Below, one piece after another: positions 44,148 through 53,837 of a DNA stretch of 64,000 nucleotides. Under the pieces are notes generated by a model. The model did no database searches. It was not told the origin of the DNA and saw only the letters and a list, made by a program, of their open reading frames with translations. Origin of the DNA: Rhodococcus sp. P-2. Its GTDB lineage: Bacteria; Actinomycetota; Actinomycetes; Mycobacteriales; Mycobacteriaceae. How positions within the stretch are numbered: position 1 is the stretch's first letter; each line of letters begins with the position of its first letter. The stretch lies in assembly GCF_016598535.1 (NCBI RefSeq), contig NZ_CP066779.1:682001-746000 (forward strand), read 5' to 3'. The translations under genes and the position numbers were made by a program.

Positions 44148-44201
44148 ATGCGCGGTTCCGGTTCCACACCACAACCCCCGCTCACGGCTTACCCTGACAG
44201 C

Positions 44202-45206
44202 GTGACCAAGTGGCCGGAGCTTGCGCGTGAGATCGCCGATACCGTTCTGTTTCCCGTCGCCGACAGCGTCGACGCCGACGGAGAAATCCCCAGCAGCCAT
44301 TTCGACGCGCTCGCCGCCGACGGCTTCTACGGCATCGCCGCCCTCGGGGAGGGCGGACCCAGCAGCGAAGAACTGGTCGACGTCCTCGAAACCTTGTGCG
44401 GCGGTTGCCTGGCAACGACCTTCACCTGGATGCAGCATCACGGCGTCGTCGGAGCCTTGGCTTCGAGTTCCAATATGTCTCTGCGCGAACAATACTGGGA
44501 CGGGCTCGTTTCCGGCACGATTCGCGGTGGCGTTGCGTATGCCGGCGCCATCCCCCGGCCGCCGCTCCTGTGGGCGAAGCGGGTGAACGACGGCTACGTC
44601 CTCGACGGCATCGCACCCTTCGTCACCGGCTGGGGAATCGTCGATGTACTCCTGGTCTCGGCGCGAGACGAGTTCGACAATTCCATCGTTCACTCCGTCG
44701 TACCAGTGGGAGAGGCCCCGGGGCTGACGATCGAGGAACTTCCACTGATCGCGGCACGCGGGAGCAACACCGTCCGAATCGTCTTCGACGCTTTCGACAT
44801 TCCCGACACCGATGTCTGTGCAGTCGTCAGTGACGAACAGTTCCAGAGCACCCAACTCCCCGGATTGTGGCTCAACGGCGCGATGGCCATGGGCATCACC
44901 CGCCGCGCAGTGACCGAACTCGCGAATCTGGGAGTCGACGCCGACGCGTTCGAGGAACAAGCCGCCCGGGCGCGCGCCGATCTCGATGCAGCACTGCGCA
45001 ACGGAGGCGACATGTCGGCTGCACGCGCCCGCGCATCGGAACTTGCTGTGCGTGCGTCGGCCGCGCTCGTCACTGCGACCGGAAGCCGCGCCCTGGTCGG
45101 CAGCAACACCGCCGAGCGGCTCATGCGTGAAGCCACCTTCACTCTGGTCGCGGCTGGTCGGCCGGAGATCAAAGCAGCTCTCGTGGAACGACTCAGCGGA
45201 TACTGA
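44202..45206 (+). CDS. Acyl-CoA dehydrogenase-like protein
   Basis: About 334 residues with the acyl-CoA dehydrogenase layout: an N-terminal helical part, a beta part near 90-200 (FVTGWGIVDVLLV in the flavin-binding region) and a shortened C-terminal helical bundle. It is shorter than typical enzymes (about 380) and lacks the usual catalytic Glu motif near the C-terminus, so it may be a hydroxylase-like or non-canonical member. GTG 44202 has TACCCT 6 bases upstream; ATG 44148 directly after the regulator stop has no signal. The substrate is unknown. Confidence 0.75.
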   Translation: MTKWPELAREIADTVLFPVADSVDADGEIPSSHFDALAADGFYGIAALGEGGPSSEELVDVLETLCGGCLATTFTWMQHHGVVGALASSSNMSLREQYWDGLVSGTIRGGVAYAGAIPRPPLLWAKRVNDGYVLDGIAPFVTGWGIVDVLLVSARDEFDNSIVHSVVPVGEAPGLTIEELPLIAARGSNTVRIVFDAFDIPDTDVCAVVSDEQFQSTQLPGLWLNGAMAMGITRRAVTELANLGVDADAFEEQAARARADLDAALRNGGDMSAARARASELAVRASAALVTATGSRALVGSNTAERLMREATFTLVAAGRPEIKAALVERLSGY

Positions 45207-45211
45207 GTCTG

Positions 45212-45247
45212 CACGGTTGTACTCGATTGCACGGTTGCACTCGATTA
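45212..45247 (+). repeat. 18-bp tandem duplication before the amidohydrolase gene
   Basis: CACGGTTGTACTCGATTG (45212-45229) is repeated as CACGGTTGCACTCGATTA (45230-45247), 16 of 18 bases identical. It fills most of the 52-base gap before ATG 45259, and the second copy ends inside the -10-like TACGCT (45246-45251). Confidence 0.8.
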
Positions 45248-45258
45248 CGCTGGGGCTC

Positions 45259-46350
45259 ATGACCAGTGGAGCACCAGTACTCATCCCGGCCGGAACCGTG
45301 TTCACGCCGGAGGACCTGACGTTCTATGCCGATCGCGACTCCCGCAGTCTCGACGACGCCATCGCCGAAGCCGACCTTCTCGTCAGTTGCCCACACTCGG
45401 GTTCCGCGATTCCAGCAGAACTCTCACGCTTTCTCGCACCTGAATTCACACAGCGACTGCAATTCGACTTCACCGACATGTCCACCAGTTCCATCGTGCG
45501 CCGTTGGGCCGAAATCGATTCGCGCATCGTGTACGTGGAGAATCCGCACCCTCGCATGATTCGCGATCCCAACCGTGCGAAGCCCGAAAACCTGGAAGCG
45601 TCACTGCGCGAAGCCTTCGCCCGCGTCCACAAGGCCGGTGCCGGCAACAGAGCGGACCTCACCGGCGTCGACGCAGTTCGCCCTGTCACATTCTCGTTCT
45701 ACCCCCTGTTGCTCGAGCCGAGCGACGACGCGGGCTGGAAGGACCTCGCCGAGACCTTCACCGAGACAGCTGAACACGGTTTGGGCGTCTACGAAAGAAC
45801 TCGCGACGCACTGATCGAAGCCATGGTGGAGAAGAGCTTCGAACTCGGCCGATCGTTCACGACGTTGTCGTTCCACGACACGATGAACCACACCACCCGG
45901 CGGGACGGCGCCGTCAATGTCGAACGGCCGGAAGCAGATCGGCTCCCCGACGTCGTTGCGCTCTCCAATCGTGGCGATCACGACGGCAATCGACGCGGCG
46001 ACAATCCCGTGACTATGGATCCGGAGCTCATACGCACACTTGCGGTCGCACATCGCAAGGGATTTCAGGTCGACGATCCCGATGCGGTCGCTCTCAATCA
46101 GCCGTACCTCGGCAGTTTCGAAATCATCGCGGCCGGAGCCAGATTCGCCGACTCGCGCGCCCGCGCTGACGAGGCAGGGATCACGTTGAGCGCGGTTCAG
46201 GCCGAATTCAAACGAGAATTCCTACTGGGAGACGAACTGGCCGCATACATCATGGAACCCGGCGTCGACTGGCCTACACCCGACGCCGAACGGGTGGACC
46301 AGCTCGCTCACGCGTGCAAGGCGAGCTGGGACCACTACCGCAACAGCTGA
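45259..46350 (+). CDS. N-formylglutamate amidohydrolase family protein
   Basis: A 363-residue FGase-family (PF05013) hydrolase. It has the CPHSGSAIP segment near residue 44, FTDMSTSSIVRRWAE and FHDTMNH with metal-binding His, plus a second conserved part around SNRGDHDGN. HutG-type members release formate from N-formylglutamate in histidine breakdown, but no other hut gene is present, so the substrate may be another N-acyl amino acid. ATG 45259 has TACGCT 7 bases upstream. It converges on the Dcu transporter gene. Confidence 0.82.
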   Translation: MTSGAPVLIPAGTVFTPEDLTFYADRDSRSLDDAIAEADLLVSCPHSGSAIPAELSRFLAPEFTQRLQFDFTDMSTSSIVRRWAEIDSRIVYVENPHPRMIRDPNRAKPENLEASLREAFARVHKAGAGNRADLTGVDAVRPVTFSFYPLLLEPSDDAGWKDLAETFTETAEHGLGVYERTRDALIEAMVEKSFELGRSFTTLSFHDTMNHTTRRDGAVNVERPEADRLPDVVALSNRGDHDGNRRGDNPVTMDPELIRTLAVAHRKGFQVDDPDAVALNQPYLGSFEIIAAGARFADSRARADEAGITLSAVQAEFKREFLLGDELAAYIMEPGVDWPTPDAERVDQLAHACKASWDHYRNS

Positions 46351-46371
46351 CGTAAGACTCAGCCTCAACTC

Positions 46372-47703
46372 TCAGCCGAGCACCACTCCGAACAGAGCAC
46401 CGGCCGCAATCGTCGTCACGGCCAAAATGATGGTCGGCAGGAAGAACGAGTGGTCGACGAGCTTGGAGCCCAGCTTCGTGCTGCCCGAGAGGTCGAAGTT
46501 CGCAGCCGCGATCTGCGAACCGTTCGTCGGCAACAGATAGACACCGGCAAACGCTCCGGCCCACATTCCGCTCACCAGGCCGGGTGCAATCCCGGCTGCG
46601 AGACCGATCGGCACAATGGTCCGCGTCGCGGTCGACTGACTGGTCGTCAGTACACAGACCAGGAAGACACCGAGCGCGAAGATCCACGGCGCGGCGTTGA
46701 CCCAGTCGCCGACGGTGCTCGTGATCAGCTCGGAATGGGCGCTGATGAATGTGTCCGTCAGCCATGCCAGACCGAACAGCGCGATGGCCGAGACCATACC
46801 GGCGCGGAACACGGTCGAGGACGGCACGTCGGCGACATTCGGGCGGCACACCAGCAGGATCAACGTGCCCACGACGAACATCAGCATTTCGATGATCGGT
46901 GTCATCCCCATCGGGGTACCGTCGGCGGCTTCGGGGCGAATTCCCTTGAACAGGCCGAATATCACGATAGCCAGGACGCCGGCCAGGAAGATCAGTGCCG
47001 CGTTTCGTCCGGTCTTCGTCGAGACGAGTTCGGTCTTGGACGCTGCACCCGGTCCGGCCAATTCGCCCGACTTCAACTTCGCCTGTATCTCCGGGTCGTC
47101 GTCGAGATCCTTGCCGAGGCGGTTGACCGCGATGGAGGAAAGGACGATGCCGACTACGGCAGCGGGGAAGGTGATCTTGATGATGTCGATGAGTTCGAAA
47201 TCGTAAGGCGGCACGTCGGTCAGCGTGACCATTGCGGCCATCGCCGCGGACACCGGGCTACACGCCAGCGCCACGCCGGTCGAGACAACTGACAGCGACA
47301 GCGGCCGTGACGGCCGCACACCGTTCTTGTACGAGACGTCGTAGATGACGGGAAGCAGCGGGTAGAGGATGTTGGATGTACCGGCACCGACCGAGAACAG
47401 GAATGACACCAACGGCGCGATCAGCGTGATCTGTTTCGGGCGGGATTCGATCAACTTCGCTGCGATGGTGACCATCCAGTCGATACCACCGGCCGCCTGC
47501 ATCATCGACGACGCAAGGACGACGGACAGGACGATGAGGAGAGCGTCGACAGGCGGACTGCCGACGTCCTCTCCGAAGACGAACACGAGGACGGCAACAC
47601 CTGCGCCGCCCCACAGACCGAGCGCGACACCGCTCGATCTGGTACCCATGACAATCGCCCCGAGCACTACCGCCAGCTCGAGGACAATCTTGACTGCTTC
47701 CAT
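46372..47703 (-). CDS. C4-dicarboxylate transporter, Dcu family
   Basis: A 443-residue secondary transporter of the DcuA/DcuB type with about 11-12 membrane segments. A conserved SVGAGTSNILYPLLPVIYD motif lies near residue 103 and TSQSTATRTIVPIGLA near 355. In enterobacteria these proteins import fumarate, malate or aspartate or exchange succinate. ATG 47703 is preceded by a purine-rich GAGAAGGCGAG stretch. It is divergent from lhr with about 106 bases between starts. Confidence 0.88.
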   Translation of the reverse strand: MEAVKIVLELAVVLGAIVMGTRSSGVALGLWGGAGVAVLVFVFGEDVGSPPVDALLIVLSVVLASSMMQAAGGIDWMVTIAAKLIESRPKQITLIAPLVSFLFSVGAGTSNILYPLLPVIYDVSYKNGVRPSRPLSLSVVSTGVALACSPVSAAMAAMVTLTDVPPYDFELIDIIKITFPAAVVGIVLSSIAVNRLGKDLDDDPEIQAKLKSGELAGPGAASKTELVSTKTGRNAALIFLAGVLAIVIFGLFKGIRPEAADGTPMGMTPIIEMLMFVVGTLILLVCRPNVADVPSSTVFRAGMVSAIALFGLAWLTDTFISAHSELITSTVGDWVNAAPWIFALGVFLVCVLTTSQSTATRTIVPIGLAAGIAPGLVSGMWAGAFAGVYLLPTNGSQIAAANFDLSGSTKLGSKLVDHSFFLPTIILAVTTIAAGALFGVVLG

Positions 47704-47809
47704 CAGGCACTCGCCTTCTCGATAACAAGAGAATAGCTATAACAGGGCAAATAGTATGCTCTGCACTTCGGCTGCGGGCATGAACACGCTGTCGGTGGGA
47801 AGGGGCAAT

Positions 47810-50800
47810 ATGGTGGTCGTGACCAACGTCCTCGGTAGGTTCTCGCCCGCCACACGCGAGTGGTTCGGCGGCGCTTTCAGCGCTCCGACTGCTGCGCAGC
47901 TCGGCGCCTGGGAATCCATCGCGAGTGGCTCTCACACACTTGTCGTCGCACCCACCGGCTCCGGCAAGACATTGTCGGCGTTCCTCTGGGCTCTCGATCA
48001 GCTCGCAGCCAAGGACGAAGGCGAACGCACCACCAAAGTCCTCTACATCTCGCCACTCAAGGCGCTCGGGGTGGACGTCGAACGGAACCTTCGCGCTCCG
48101 CTGGTCGGTATCACCCAGACGGCGAAACGTCTGGGCCTCACTCCGCCCGAGATCACCGTCGGTGTCCGTTCCGGCGACACGTCCCAGGCCGATCGGCGCT
48201 CGTTGATCAAGCGGCCGCCGGACATCCTGATCACGACGCCGGAGTCGTTGTTCCTGATGCTCACCTCCGCCGCCCGGGAAACACTCGTCGGCGTCGATAC
48301 CGTGATCGTCGACGAGGTTCACGCGGTGGCGGGCACCAAGCGCGGCTCACACCTTGCGCTCTCGCTGGAACGCCTGGATGGCTTGCTCGAGCGTCCGGCG
48401 CAACGCATCGGATTGTCGGCCACTGTCCGTCCGCACGAGGAGATCGGGCGGTTCCTGGCCGGTTCGGCACCCATACGGATCGTGGCACCGCCTGCCGCCA
48501 AGACCTTCGACCTCACCGTCCGTGTTCCCGTCGAGGACATGACCGAACTGGGGATCGCGACGCCGGCCGACGGTTCCGAATCCCCCACCCCGCAAGCCGG
48601 TTCGATCTGGCCCCACGTCGAAGAACAGATCGTCGACCTCGTTCTCGACCACCGATCGTCCATCGTGTTCGCCAACTCTCGACGCCTCGCCGAACGTTTG
48701 ACAGCCAGGCTCAACGAGATTCATGCAGAACGCATCGGTCTGGCCGTCGAGAAGACACCTCGCCCGCCCGCGCAGATCGGAGCTCCCACCGAGGTCAACT
48801 ACGGTGCAGAACCTCTCCTTGCGCGCGCCCACCACGGATCGGTCAGCAAAGACCAGCGCGCCCTCATCGAAGACGACCTCAAATCGGGTCGATTGCGATG
48901 CGTCGTCGCCACCAGCAGTCTCGAACTCGGAATCGACATGGGCGCCGTCGACCTGGTCATCCAGGTGGAGGCACCGCCTTCGGTTGCCAGCGGACTGCAA
49001 CGTGTCGGCCGCGCCGGCCACCAGGTCGGCGAAATCTCGCGAGGGGTGGTCTTCCCGAAACACCGCACCGACCTGATTCACTGCGCGGTGACCGTCGAGC
49101 GCATGGTCGAAGGCAAGATCGAGGCGATGGCCGTTCCCGCCAACCCCCTCGACATACTTGCCCAGCAAACTGTTGCGGCCACTGCACTCGAGCCGATCGA
49201 CGTGGACGACTGGTTCGAGACCGTGCGCCGAAGCGGTTCCTTTGCAACGCTTCCCCGTTCGGCCTACGAGTCGACTCTGGATCTGCTCGCCGGGCGGTAC
49301 CCCTCGGACGAGTTCGCCGAATTACGTCCGCGTCTGGTCTGGGATCGCGAGTCCAACACGCTGACGGGCCGGCCGGGTTCGCAGCGTTTGGCAGTCACTT
49401 CCGGCGGTGCCATCCCCGACCGCGGGCTCTTCACGGTCTACATGGTCGGAGAGAAAGCATCACGCGTCGGCGAACTCGACGAAGAAATGGTCTACGAATC
49501 CCGGGTCGGCGACGTCTTTGCGCTCGGCGCCACCAGTTGGCGGATCGAGGAAATCACCTTCGATCGGGTCCTGGTCAGCCCCGCCTACGGCATGCCCGGT
49601 CGTCTGCCCTTCTGGCACGGCGACGGGCTCGGTCGCCCTGCCGAACTCGGACAGGCGTTGGGCCAATTCGTTCGAGAGACCGCGCTGGGTAACGAAGCCG
49701 ACGTCGTCGAGCGTTGCCGCGTGGGCGGACTCGATCACAACGCCACAACCAATCTGATCCAACTCGTCGGTGAGCAGAAGACTGCCACCGGACAAGTACC
49801 GTCGGATCGCACGCTGGTGGTCGAGCGCTTCCGCGACGAACTCGGCGACTGGCGTCTGGTGCTGCATTCCCCGTACGGCCAACGTGTTCACGCGCCGTGG
49901 GCCCTCGCCATCGGGGCGCGCTTGCAGGAACGATACGGCGTCGATTCCAGTCCGACGGCCTCCGACGACGGCATCATCATCCGGCTCCCCGACACCGAGA
50001 ACGAGCCTCCCGGCGCCGAACTGTTCACCTTCGACGTCGAGGACATCGAAGATCTGGTCACCCAGGAGGTGGGCGGCTCTGCGTTGTTCGCCTCCCGATT
50101 CCGCGAATGTGCCGCCCGCGCACTGCTTCTCCCCCGCCGCAATCCCGGAAAGCGTGCACCGCTGTGGCAGCAGCGTCAGCGGTCCGCGCAACTGCTGGAC
50201 GTCGCCCGCAAGTTCCCGACATTCCCGATCCTGCTCGAGACCGTGCGCGAGTGCTTGCAGGACGTCTACGACCTGCCTGCACTGAAGGAATTGTTCGGCA
50301 AGATCGAACGGCGCCAGATCCGAATAGTCGAGGTGGAGACGCCCTCACCTTCACCGTTCGCGAGGGCTCTCCTGTTCAACTACGTGGGCGCGTTCATGTA
50401 CGAGGGCGACAGCCCCCTGGCCGAGCGACGCGCCGCCGCTTTGTCCTTGGACTCCACGCTGTTGGCCGAACTCCTCGGCCGCGTCGAACTGCGCGAGCTT
50501 CTCGACGCCGGAGTGATCGAGCAGGCCGAACGTGAGCTGCAACGGCTCGTCCCTGAGCGAAAGGCCAAGGACCTCGAGGGTGTTGCCGACCTCCTGCGCA
50601 TGCTGGGCCCGCTGACCACCGAAGAAGTCACCGAACGCTGTCTCGAGGATCCGGGCTCCTGGCTCGACAAGTTGGTTGCGGACAAACGCGCCCTCCACGT
50701 CTCCTATGCAGGCGAGAGCTGGTGGACGGTCGTCGAAGATGCAGCGCGGCTTCGCGATGGACTCGGCGTTCCACTGCCGATCGGCGTTCCGGCGGCGTTC

Positions 50801-52357
50801 ATCGAGCCGGTCGATCAGCCACTCGACGACCTCCTGAGCCGATACGCACGTACCCACGGACCCTTCACTCTCGCCGACGCGGCTGCACGCTTCGGTCTCG
50901 GAGTATCCGTCGCGCGTGACGTTCTCGGTCGGCTCGCGCTCGAAAAGCGTGTTCTCGAAGGAGAATTCCGCCCGTCTGCAACCGGGAGCGAATGGTGCGA
51001 CGCCGAAGTCCTACGTCGCTTGCGGCGTCGCTCGCTCGCCGCGGCCCGGCAGGAGGTCGAGCCGGTCAGCACCGCAACACTCGGACGATTTTTTCCCAGT
51101 TGGCAGCATGTCGGCGGCACGCTGCGCGGAATCGACGGTGTTGCAACGGTGGTCGATCAACTTGCCGGCGTTCCGATTCCGGCGTCCGCTCTCGAATCGT
51201 TGATCCTGCCGAGCCGAGTTGCCGACTACTCCCCCGCGATGTTGGACGAACTCACGTCGACGGGTGAAGTCCTGTGGTCCGGATCGGGAGCTATATCGGG
51301 CAAAGACGGGTGGGTGGTGCTGCACCCCGCCGACCTGGCACCGATCACGCTCAATTCGCCCGCCGACACCGACGTCTCGGAGTTGCAGAAGCGCATCCTC
51401 GACCTGCTGTCCGGCGGCGGTGCCTACTTCTTCCGCCAGTTGGTCGACGCGTTGCGAACCACGGAGTCGGCTGCGGACACGGTCGACAGTGCGGTGACGA
51501 CGGCACTGTGGGAGTTGGTGTGGCTCGGACACATCGGAAACGACACCGTTGCACCGCTGCGCGCACTTCTCTCCGACACCACCCGGACAACAACAAGTCA
51601 CCGATCCCCTCGACGTGTTCCGCGGGCACGTCCGTACCGCGGAATGGCACGCGCTTCCACCCCGGCCCGCACGGGACCGGCGACCGCTTCCGGTCGGTGG
51701 TTCCAACTGCCGGCGATCGAACCGGACCCGACCATCCGGGCGCACGCCACGGCCGATCTGTTGCTCGAACGGTACGGCGTCGTCACCCGCGGATCGGTGA
51801 TGAGCGAGAACGTGCCGGGCGGTTTCGCGTTGATCTACAAGGTTCTGAGCACGTTCGAGGACAACGGGCGCGCTCGACGCGGATACTTCGTCGATACCCT
51901 GGGCGGCGCTCAATTCTCGACTCCTCCCGTGGTGGACCGCTTGCGCACGTTCGGTGATTCCATCGAGGGACGCCATACTTCCTCGGCTGCAGTCACTCTC
52001 GCGGCGTGCGATCCGGCAAACCCGTACGGCGCGGCGCTGCCGTGGCCGGCGTCGGGGGGCGAGGAATCACCAGGACACCGACCCGGACGAAAAGCCGGCG
52101 CACTGGTAGTTCTGGTGGAGGGTGAGTTGGTTCTGTTCGTCGAACGCGGCGGCCGCACGATCCTGACCTTCACCGACGACGGGGGCACCTTGCGGATGGC
52201 AGCACTGTCACTTGCACACAAGGTGACCTCTCGCGCCATCGACAAGTTGGTGGTGGAGAAGGTCGACGGAGAGACCATCCACGGCAACGATTTTGCTCCC
52301 GTCCTGGTCGAAGCCGGCTTCGCGGCCACCCCTCGCGGATTCCGCTTGAGATCATGA
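47810..52357 (+). CDS. lhr: ATP-dependent helicase Lhr
   Basis: A 1515-residue SF2 helicase with Walker A APTGSGKT (residues 48-55), DEVH motif II, LSATVRPHEEIG (motif III) and the C-terminal core motif SSLELGIDMGAVDLV and QRVGRAGHQ. The long Lhr-specific winged-helix and C-terminal domains follow. Mycobacterial Lhr unwinds DNA and RNA:DNA hybrids 3'-5' in DNA repair. ATG 47810 has AGGGG about 5 bases upstream; codons further upstream lie in the dcu promoter region. It is followed by nei2, as in Rv3296-Rv3297. Confidence 0.96.
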   Translation: MVVVTNVLGRFSPATREWFGGAFSAPTAAQLGAWESIASGSHTLVVAPTGSGKTLSAFLWALDQLAAKDEGERTTKVLYISPLKALGVDVERNLRAPLVGITQTAKRLGLTPPEITVGVRSGDTSQADRRSLIKRPPDILITTPESLFLMLTSAARETLVGVDTVIVDEVHAVAGTKRGSHLALSLERLDGLLERPAQRIGLSATVRPHEEIGRFLAGSAPIRIVAPPAAKTFDLTVRVPVEDMTELGIATPADGSESPTPQAGSIWPHVEEQIVDLVLDHRSSIVFANSRRLAERLTARLNEIHAERIGLAVEKTPRPPAQIGAPTEVNYGAEPLLARAHHGSVSKDQRALIEDDLKSGRLRCVVATSSLELGIDMGAVDLVIQVEAPPSVASGLQRVGRAGHQVGEISRGVVFPKHRTDLIHCAVTVERMVEGKIEAMAVPANPLDILAQQTVAATALEPIDVDDWFETVRRSGSFATLPRSAYESTLDLLAGRYPSDEFAELRPRLVWDRESNTLTGRPGSQRLAVTSGGAIPDRGLFTVYMVGEKASRVGELDEEMVYESRVGDVFALGATSWRIEEITFDRVLVSPAYGMPGRLPFWHGDGLGRPAELGQALGQFVRETALGNEADVVERCRVGGLDHNATTNLIQLVGEQKTATGQVPSDRTLVVERFRDELGDWRLVLHSPYGQRVHAPWALAIGARLQERYGVDSSPTASDDGIIIRLPDTENEPPGAELFTFDVEDIEDLVTQEVGGSALFASRFRECAARALLLPRRNPGKRAPLWQQRQRSAQLLDVARKFPTFPILLETVRECLQDVYDLPALKELFGKIERRQIRIVEVETPSPSPFARALLFNYVGAFMYEGDSPLAERRAAALSLDSTLLAELLGRVELRELLDAGVIEQAERELQRLVPERKAKDLEGVADLLRMLGPLTTEEVTERCLEDPGSWLDKLVADKRALHVSYAGESWWTVVEDAARLRDGLGVPLPIGVPAAFIEPVDQPLDDLLSRYARTHGPFTLADAAARFGLGVSVARDVLGRLALEKRVLEGEFRPSATGSEWCDAEVLRRLRRRSLAAARQEVEPVSTATLGRFFPSWQHVGGTLRGIDGVATVVDQLAGVPIPASALESLILPSRVADYSPAMLDELTSTGEVLWSGSGAISGKDGWVVLHPADLAPITLNSPADTDVSELQKRILDLLSGGGAYFFRQLVDALRTTESAADTVDSAVTTALWELVWLGHIGNDTVAPLRALLSDTTRTTTSHRSPRRVPRARPYRGMARASTPARTGPATASGRWFQLPAIEPDPTIRAHATADLLLERYGVVTRGSVMSENVPGGFALIYKVLSTFEDNGRARRGYFVDTLGGAQFSTPPVVDRLRTFGDSIEGRHTSSAAVTLAACDPANPYGAALPWPASGGEESPGHRPGRKAGALVVLVEGELVLFVERGGRTILTFTDDGGTLRMAALSLAHKVTSRAIDKLVVEKVDGETIHGNDFAPVLVEAGFAATPRGFRLRS

Positions 52358-52405
52358 TGGTTGAGAAGCTGAGTGTTGCGATCGTGAAGAGTGGGGGCGG
52401 CGACC

Positions 52406-53197
52406 ATGCCTGAGGGCGATACCGTGTGGCGGGCCGCCAACGATCTGCGCGCTGCCCTGGCGGGGAAGGTACTCACTACCTGCGATGTCCGCGTTCCTCG
52501 CTACGCCACCGTTGATCTGTCAGGTCATCGTGTGGATTCCGTCGCCAGTCGCGGAAAGCATCTGCTGATCCGCGTGGGCGAAGCGTCCGTTCACACGCAT
52601 CTGAAGATGGAAGGTCAGTGGCAGATTTATCGCCCCGGCGAGCGCTGGCGCAGACCCGCCCATCAAGCGCGCATCATCTTGGCCACCGAAGACTCTGTAG
52701 CAGTGGGCTTTTCACTGGGAATCACCGAGATCCTCGAACTCGGGCAGGAACAGGAGGCCGTCGGACACCTCGGAACGGACCTCCTCGGAACGGACTGGGA
52801 CAGTTCCGTGGCCGTCGAAAATCTGCGCGCTGCAGACTCCGAACCGATCGGAATCGCGCTCCTGGATCAGCGGGTGATGGCCGGACTGGGCAACGTGTAC
52901 CGAAACGAGATCTGCTTCCTACGAGGCATTCACCCGAGAACGCCGACACGTCTCGCCGGAAATCTCGACGCGATAGTCGACCTGTCGTTCCGCACCATCA
53001 ACGCCAACAAGTCACGTCGCATCCGGGTCACGACCGGCGACACCCGTCCAGGTAGGCAGACCTGGGTGTACGGCAGACGCGGAAAACCCTGCCGCCGTTG
53101 CGGAACTCGCATCACCGAAGACACCCTCGGACCGGATCAGCTCACCGAGCGAAATATCTTCTTCTGCCCGGCCTGCCAGCCCTTCACGCCTGGTTAG
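52406..53197 (+). CDS. nei2: DNA glycosylase/AP lyase, Nei2 (Fpg/Nei family)
   Basis: A 263-residue base-excision enzyme. After Met removal the catalytic Pro2-Glu3 lead MPEGDTVWRAA, which fixes the start at ATG 52406 rather than an upstream in-frame codon. The H2TH region (LLDQRVMAGLGNVYRNEICF) and a C-terminal zinc finger with two CxxC pairs (CRRC, CPAC) are intact. Nei enzymes remove oxidised pyrimidines. It lies 48 bases after lhr and overlaps the TetR gene tail by 14 bases. Confidence 0.94.
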   Translation: MPEGDTVWRAANDLRAALAGKVLTTCDVRVPRYATVDLSGHRVDSVASRGKHLLIRVGEASVHTHLKMEGQWQIYRPGERWRRPAHQARIILATEDSVAVGFSLGITEILELGQEQEAVGHLGTDLLGTDWDSSVAVENLRAADSEPIGIALLDQRVMAGLGNVYRNEICFLRGIHPRTPTRLAGNLDAIVDLSFRTINANKSRRIRVTTGDTRPGRQTWVYGRRGKPCRRCGTRITEDTLGPDQLTERNIFFCPACQPFTPG

Positions 53198-53753
53198 CGT
53201 TGATCAGCAGCCTGACGCAGTGGCGAACAAATCGTTCGCGGTCCACGACGATCGTGCCGTCCAGATAACCGATGAACAGCGTGAACAACGCCCCGACCAG
53301 TCCGACGGCCACCAGTTGCTTGTCCACGGGGTCAGCGATCTCGGACAACTGGTCGTACACGAGGTCCACGAACGCCGGCATCGATTCGATACCGCGTCCG
53401 CTCAGGACGGGTTCCGAGAGCGGAGCGATCAGGAGCACTCTCCCCATCGCCGGATCGTCGACCATGAGCTTGACGAAAGCGTCGACCGCAGCGGTGGCGA
53501 CGGCCTCGGATGTAGTCTCCGACTCCACTGCCGACGCCAGCGCCGACTGCGCCCGCTCGGCGACAAACGTGTGGACCGCGACAACGTACTGATCACGATC
53601 GGTGAAGCTCTCGTAGAAGTACCGCTCGGTCAAACCGGCGGCCTTGCAGACCGCACGCACATTGACGGCCGGACCGTCGACCGCACCGAGCAGTGTCACT
53701 CCGACGTCGAACAACGTCGCCTTTCGAGTGGCCCTGCGTTCTTCGATGCTCAC
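53184..53753 (-). CDS. TetR-family transcriptional regulator
   Basis: A 189-residue regulator with an N-terminal helix-turn-helix (residues 8-55: VRAVCKAAGLTERYFYESF) and an all-helical ligand domain. The start is GTG 53753 with GGGGAAG 3-9 bases upstream. It is divergent from the MpaB-type oxygenase gene, whose promoter contains a TGTTGTC inverted repeat, so it probably represses that gene and itself. Its 3' end overlaps nei2 on the other strand. Confidence 0.92.
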   Translation of the reverse strand: MSIEERRATRKATLFDVGVTLLGAVDGPAVNVRAVCKAAGLTERYFYESFTDRDQYVVAVHTFVAERAQSALASAVESETTSEAVATAAVDAFVKLMVDDPAMGRVLLIAPLSEPVLSGRGIESMPAFVDLVYDQLSEIADPVDKQLVAVGLVGALFTLFIGYLDGTIVVDRERFVRHCVRLLINANQA

Positions 53754-53801
53754 AACTTCCCCACTTCGCCGACACCTGATCGATTCAACTGGCTTTCAAT
53801 C

Positions 53802-53837
53802 TTGACTACCGCTGTTGTCGATCCTAATCTGACAACA
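53802..53837 (+). promoter_or_regulatory. Promoter with overlapping operator of the MpaB-type gene
   Basis: TTGACT (53802-53807) and TAATCT (53825-53830) are 17 bases apart, a good -35/-10 pair. The ATG at 53837 is 6 bases after the -10, so transcription should start at or next to it (leaderless). The inverted repeat TGTTGTC (53813-53819) / GACAACA (53831-53837) brackets the -10 and is a likely TetR operator. Confidence 0.7.

Noticed and set aside
44148..44201. ATG 44148 as start of the acyl-CoA-dehydrogenase-like gene
   Set aside because: It follows the regulator stop with no ribosome site and adds a Pro/Ser-rich stretch; GTG 44202 has a promoter-like TACCCT at 6 bases.
43895..45305. 469-codon open frame antisense to the XRE and acyl-CoA-dehydrogenase-like genes
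   Set aside because: No recognisable domain, covers two well-supported genes and lacks start signals.
46372..47703. Dcu transporter considered as the uptake system for the purine operon
   Set aside because: Its motifs are those of C4-dicarboxylate carriers, not nucleobase permeases.
47860..49692. 610-codon open frame in another frame of lhr
   Set aside because: Arg/Pro/His-rich translation typical of an off-frame reading; Lhr itself is unmistakable.
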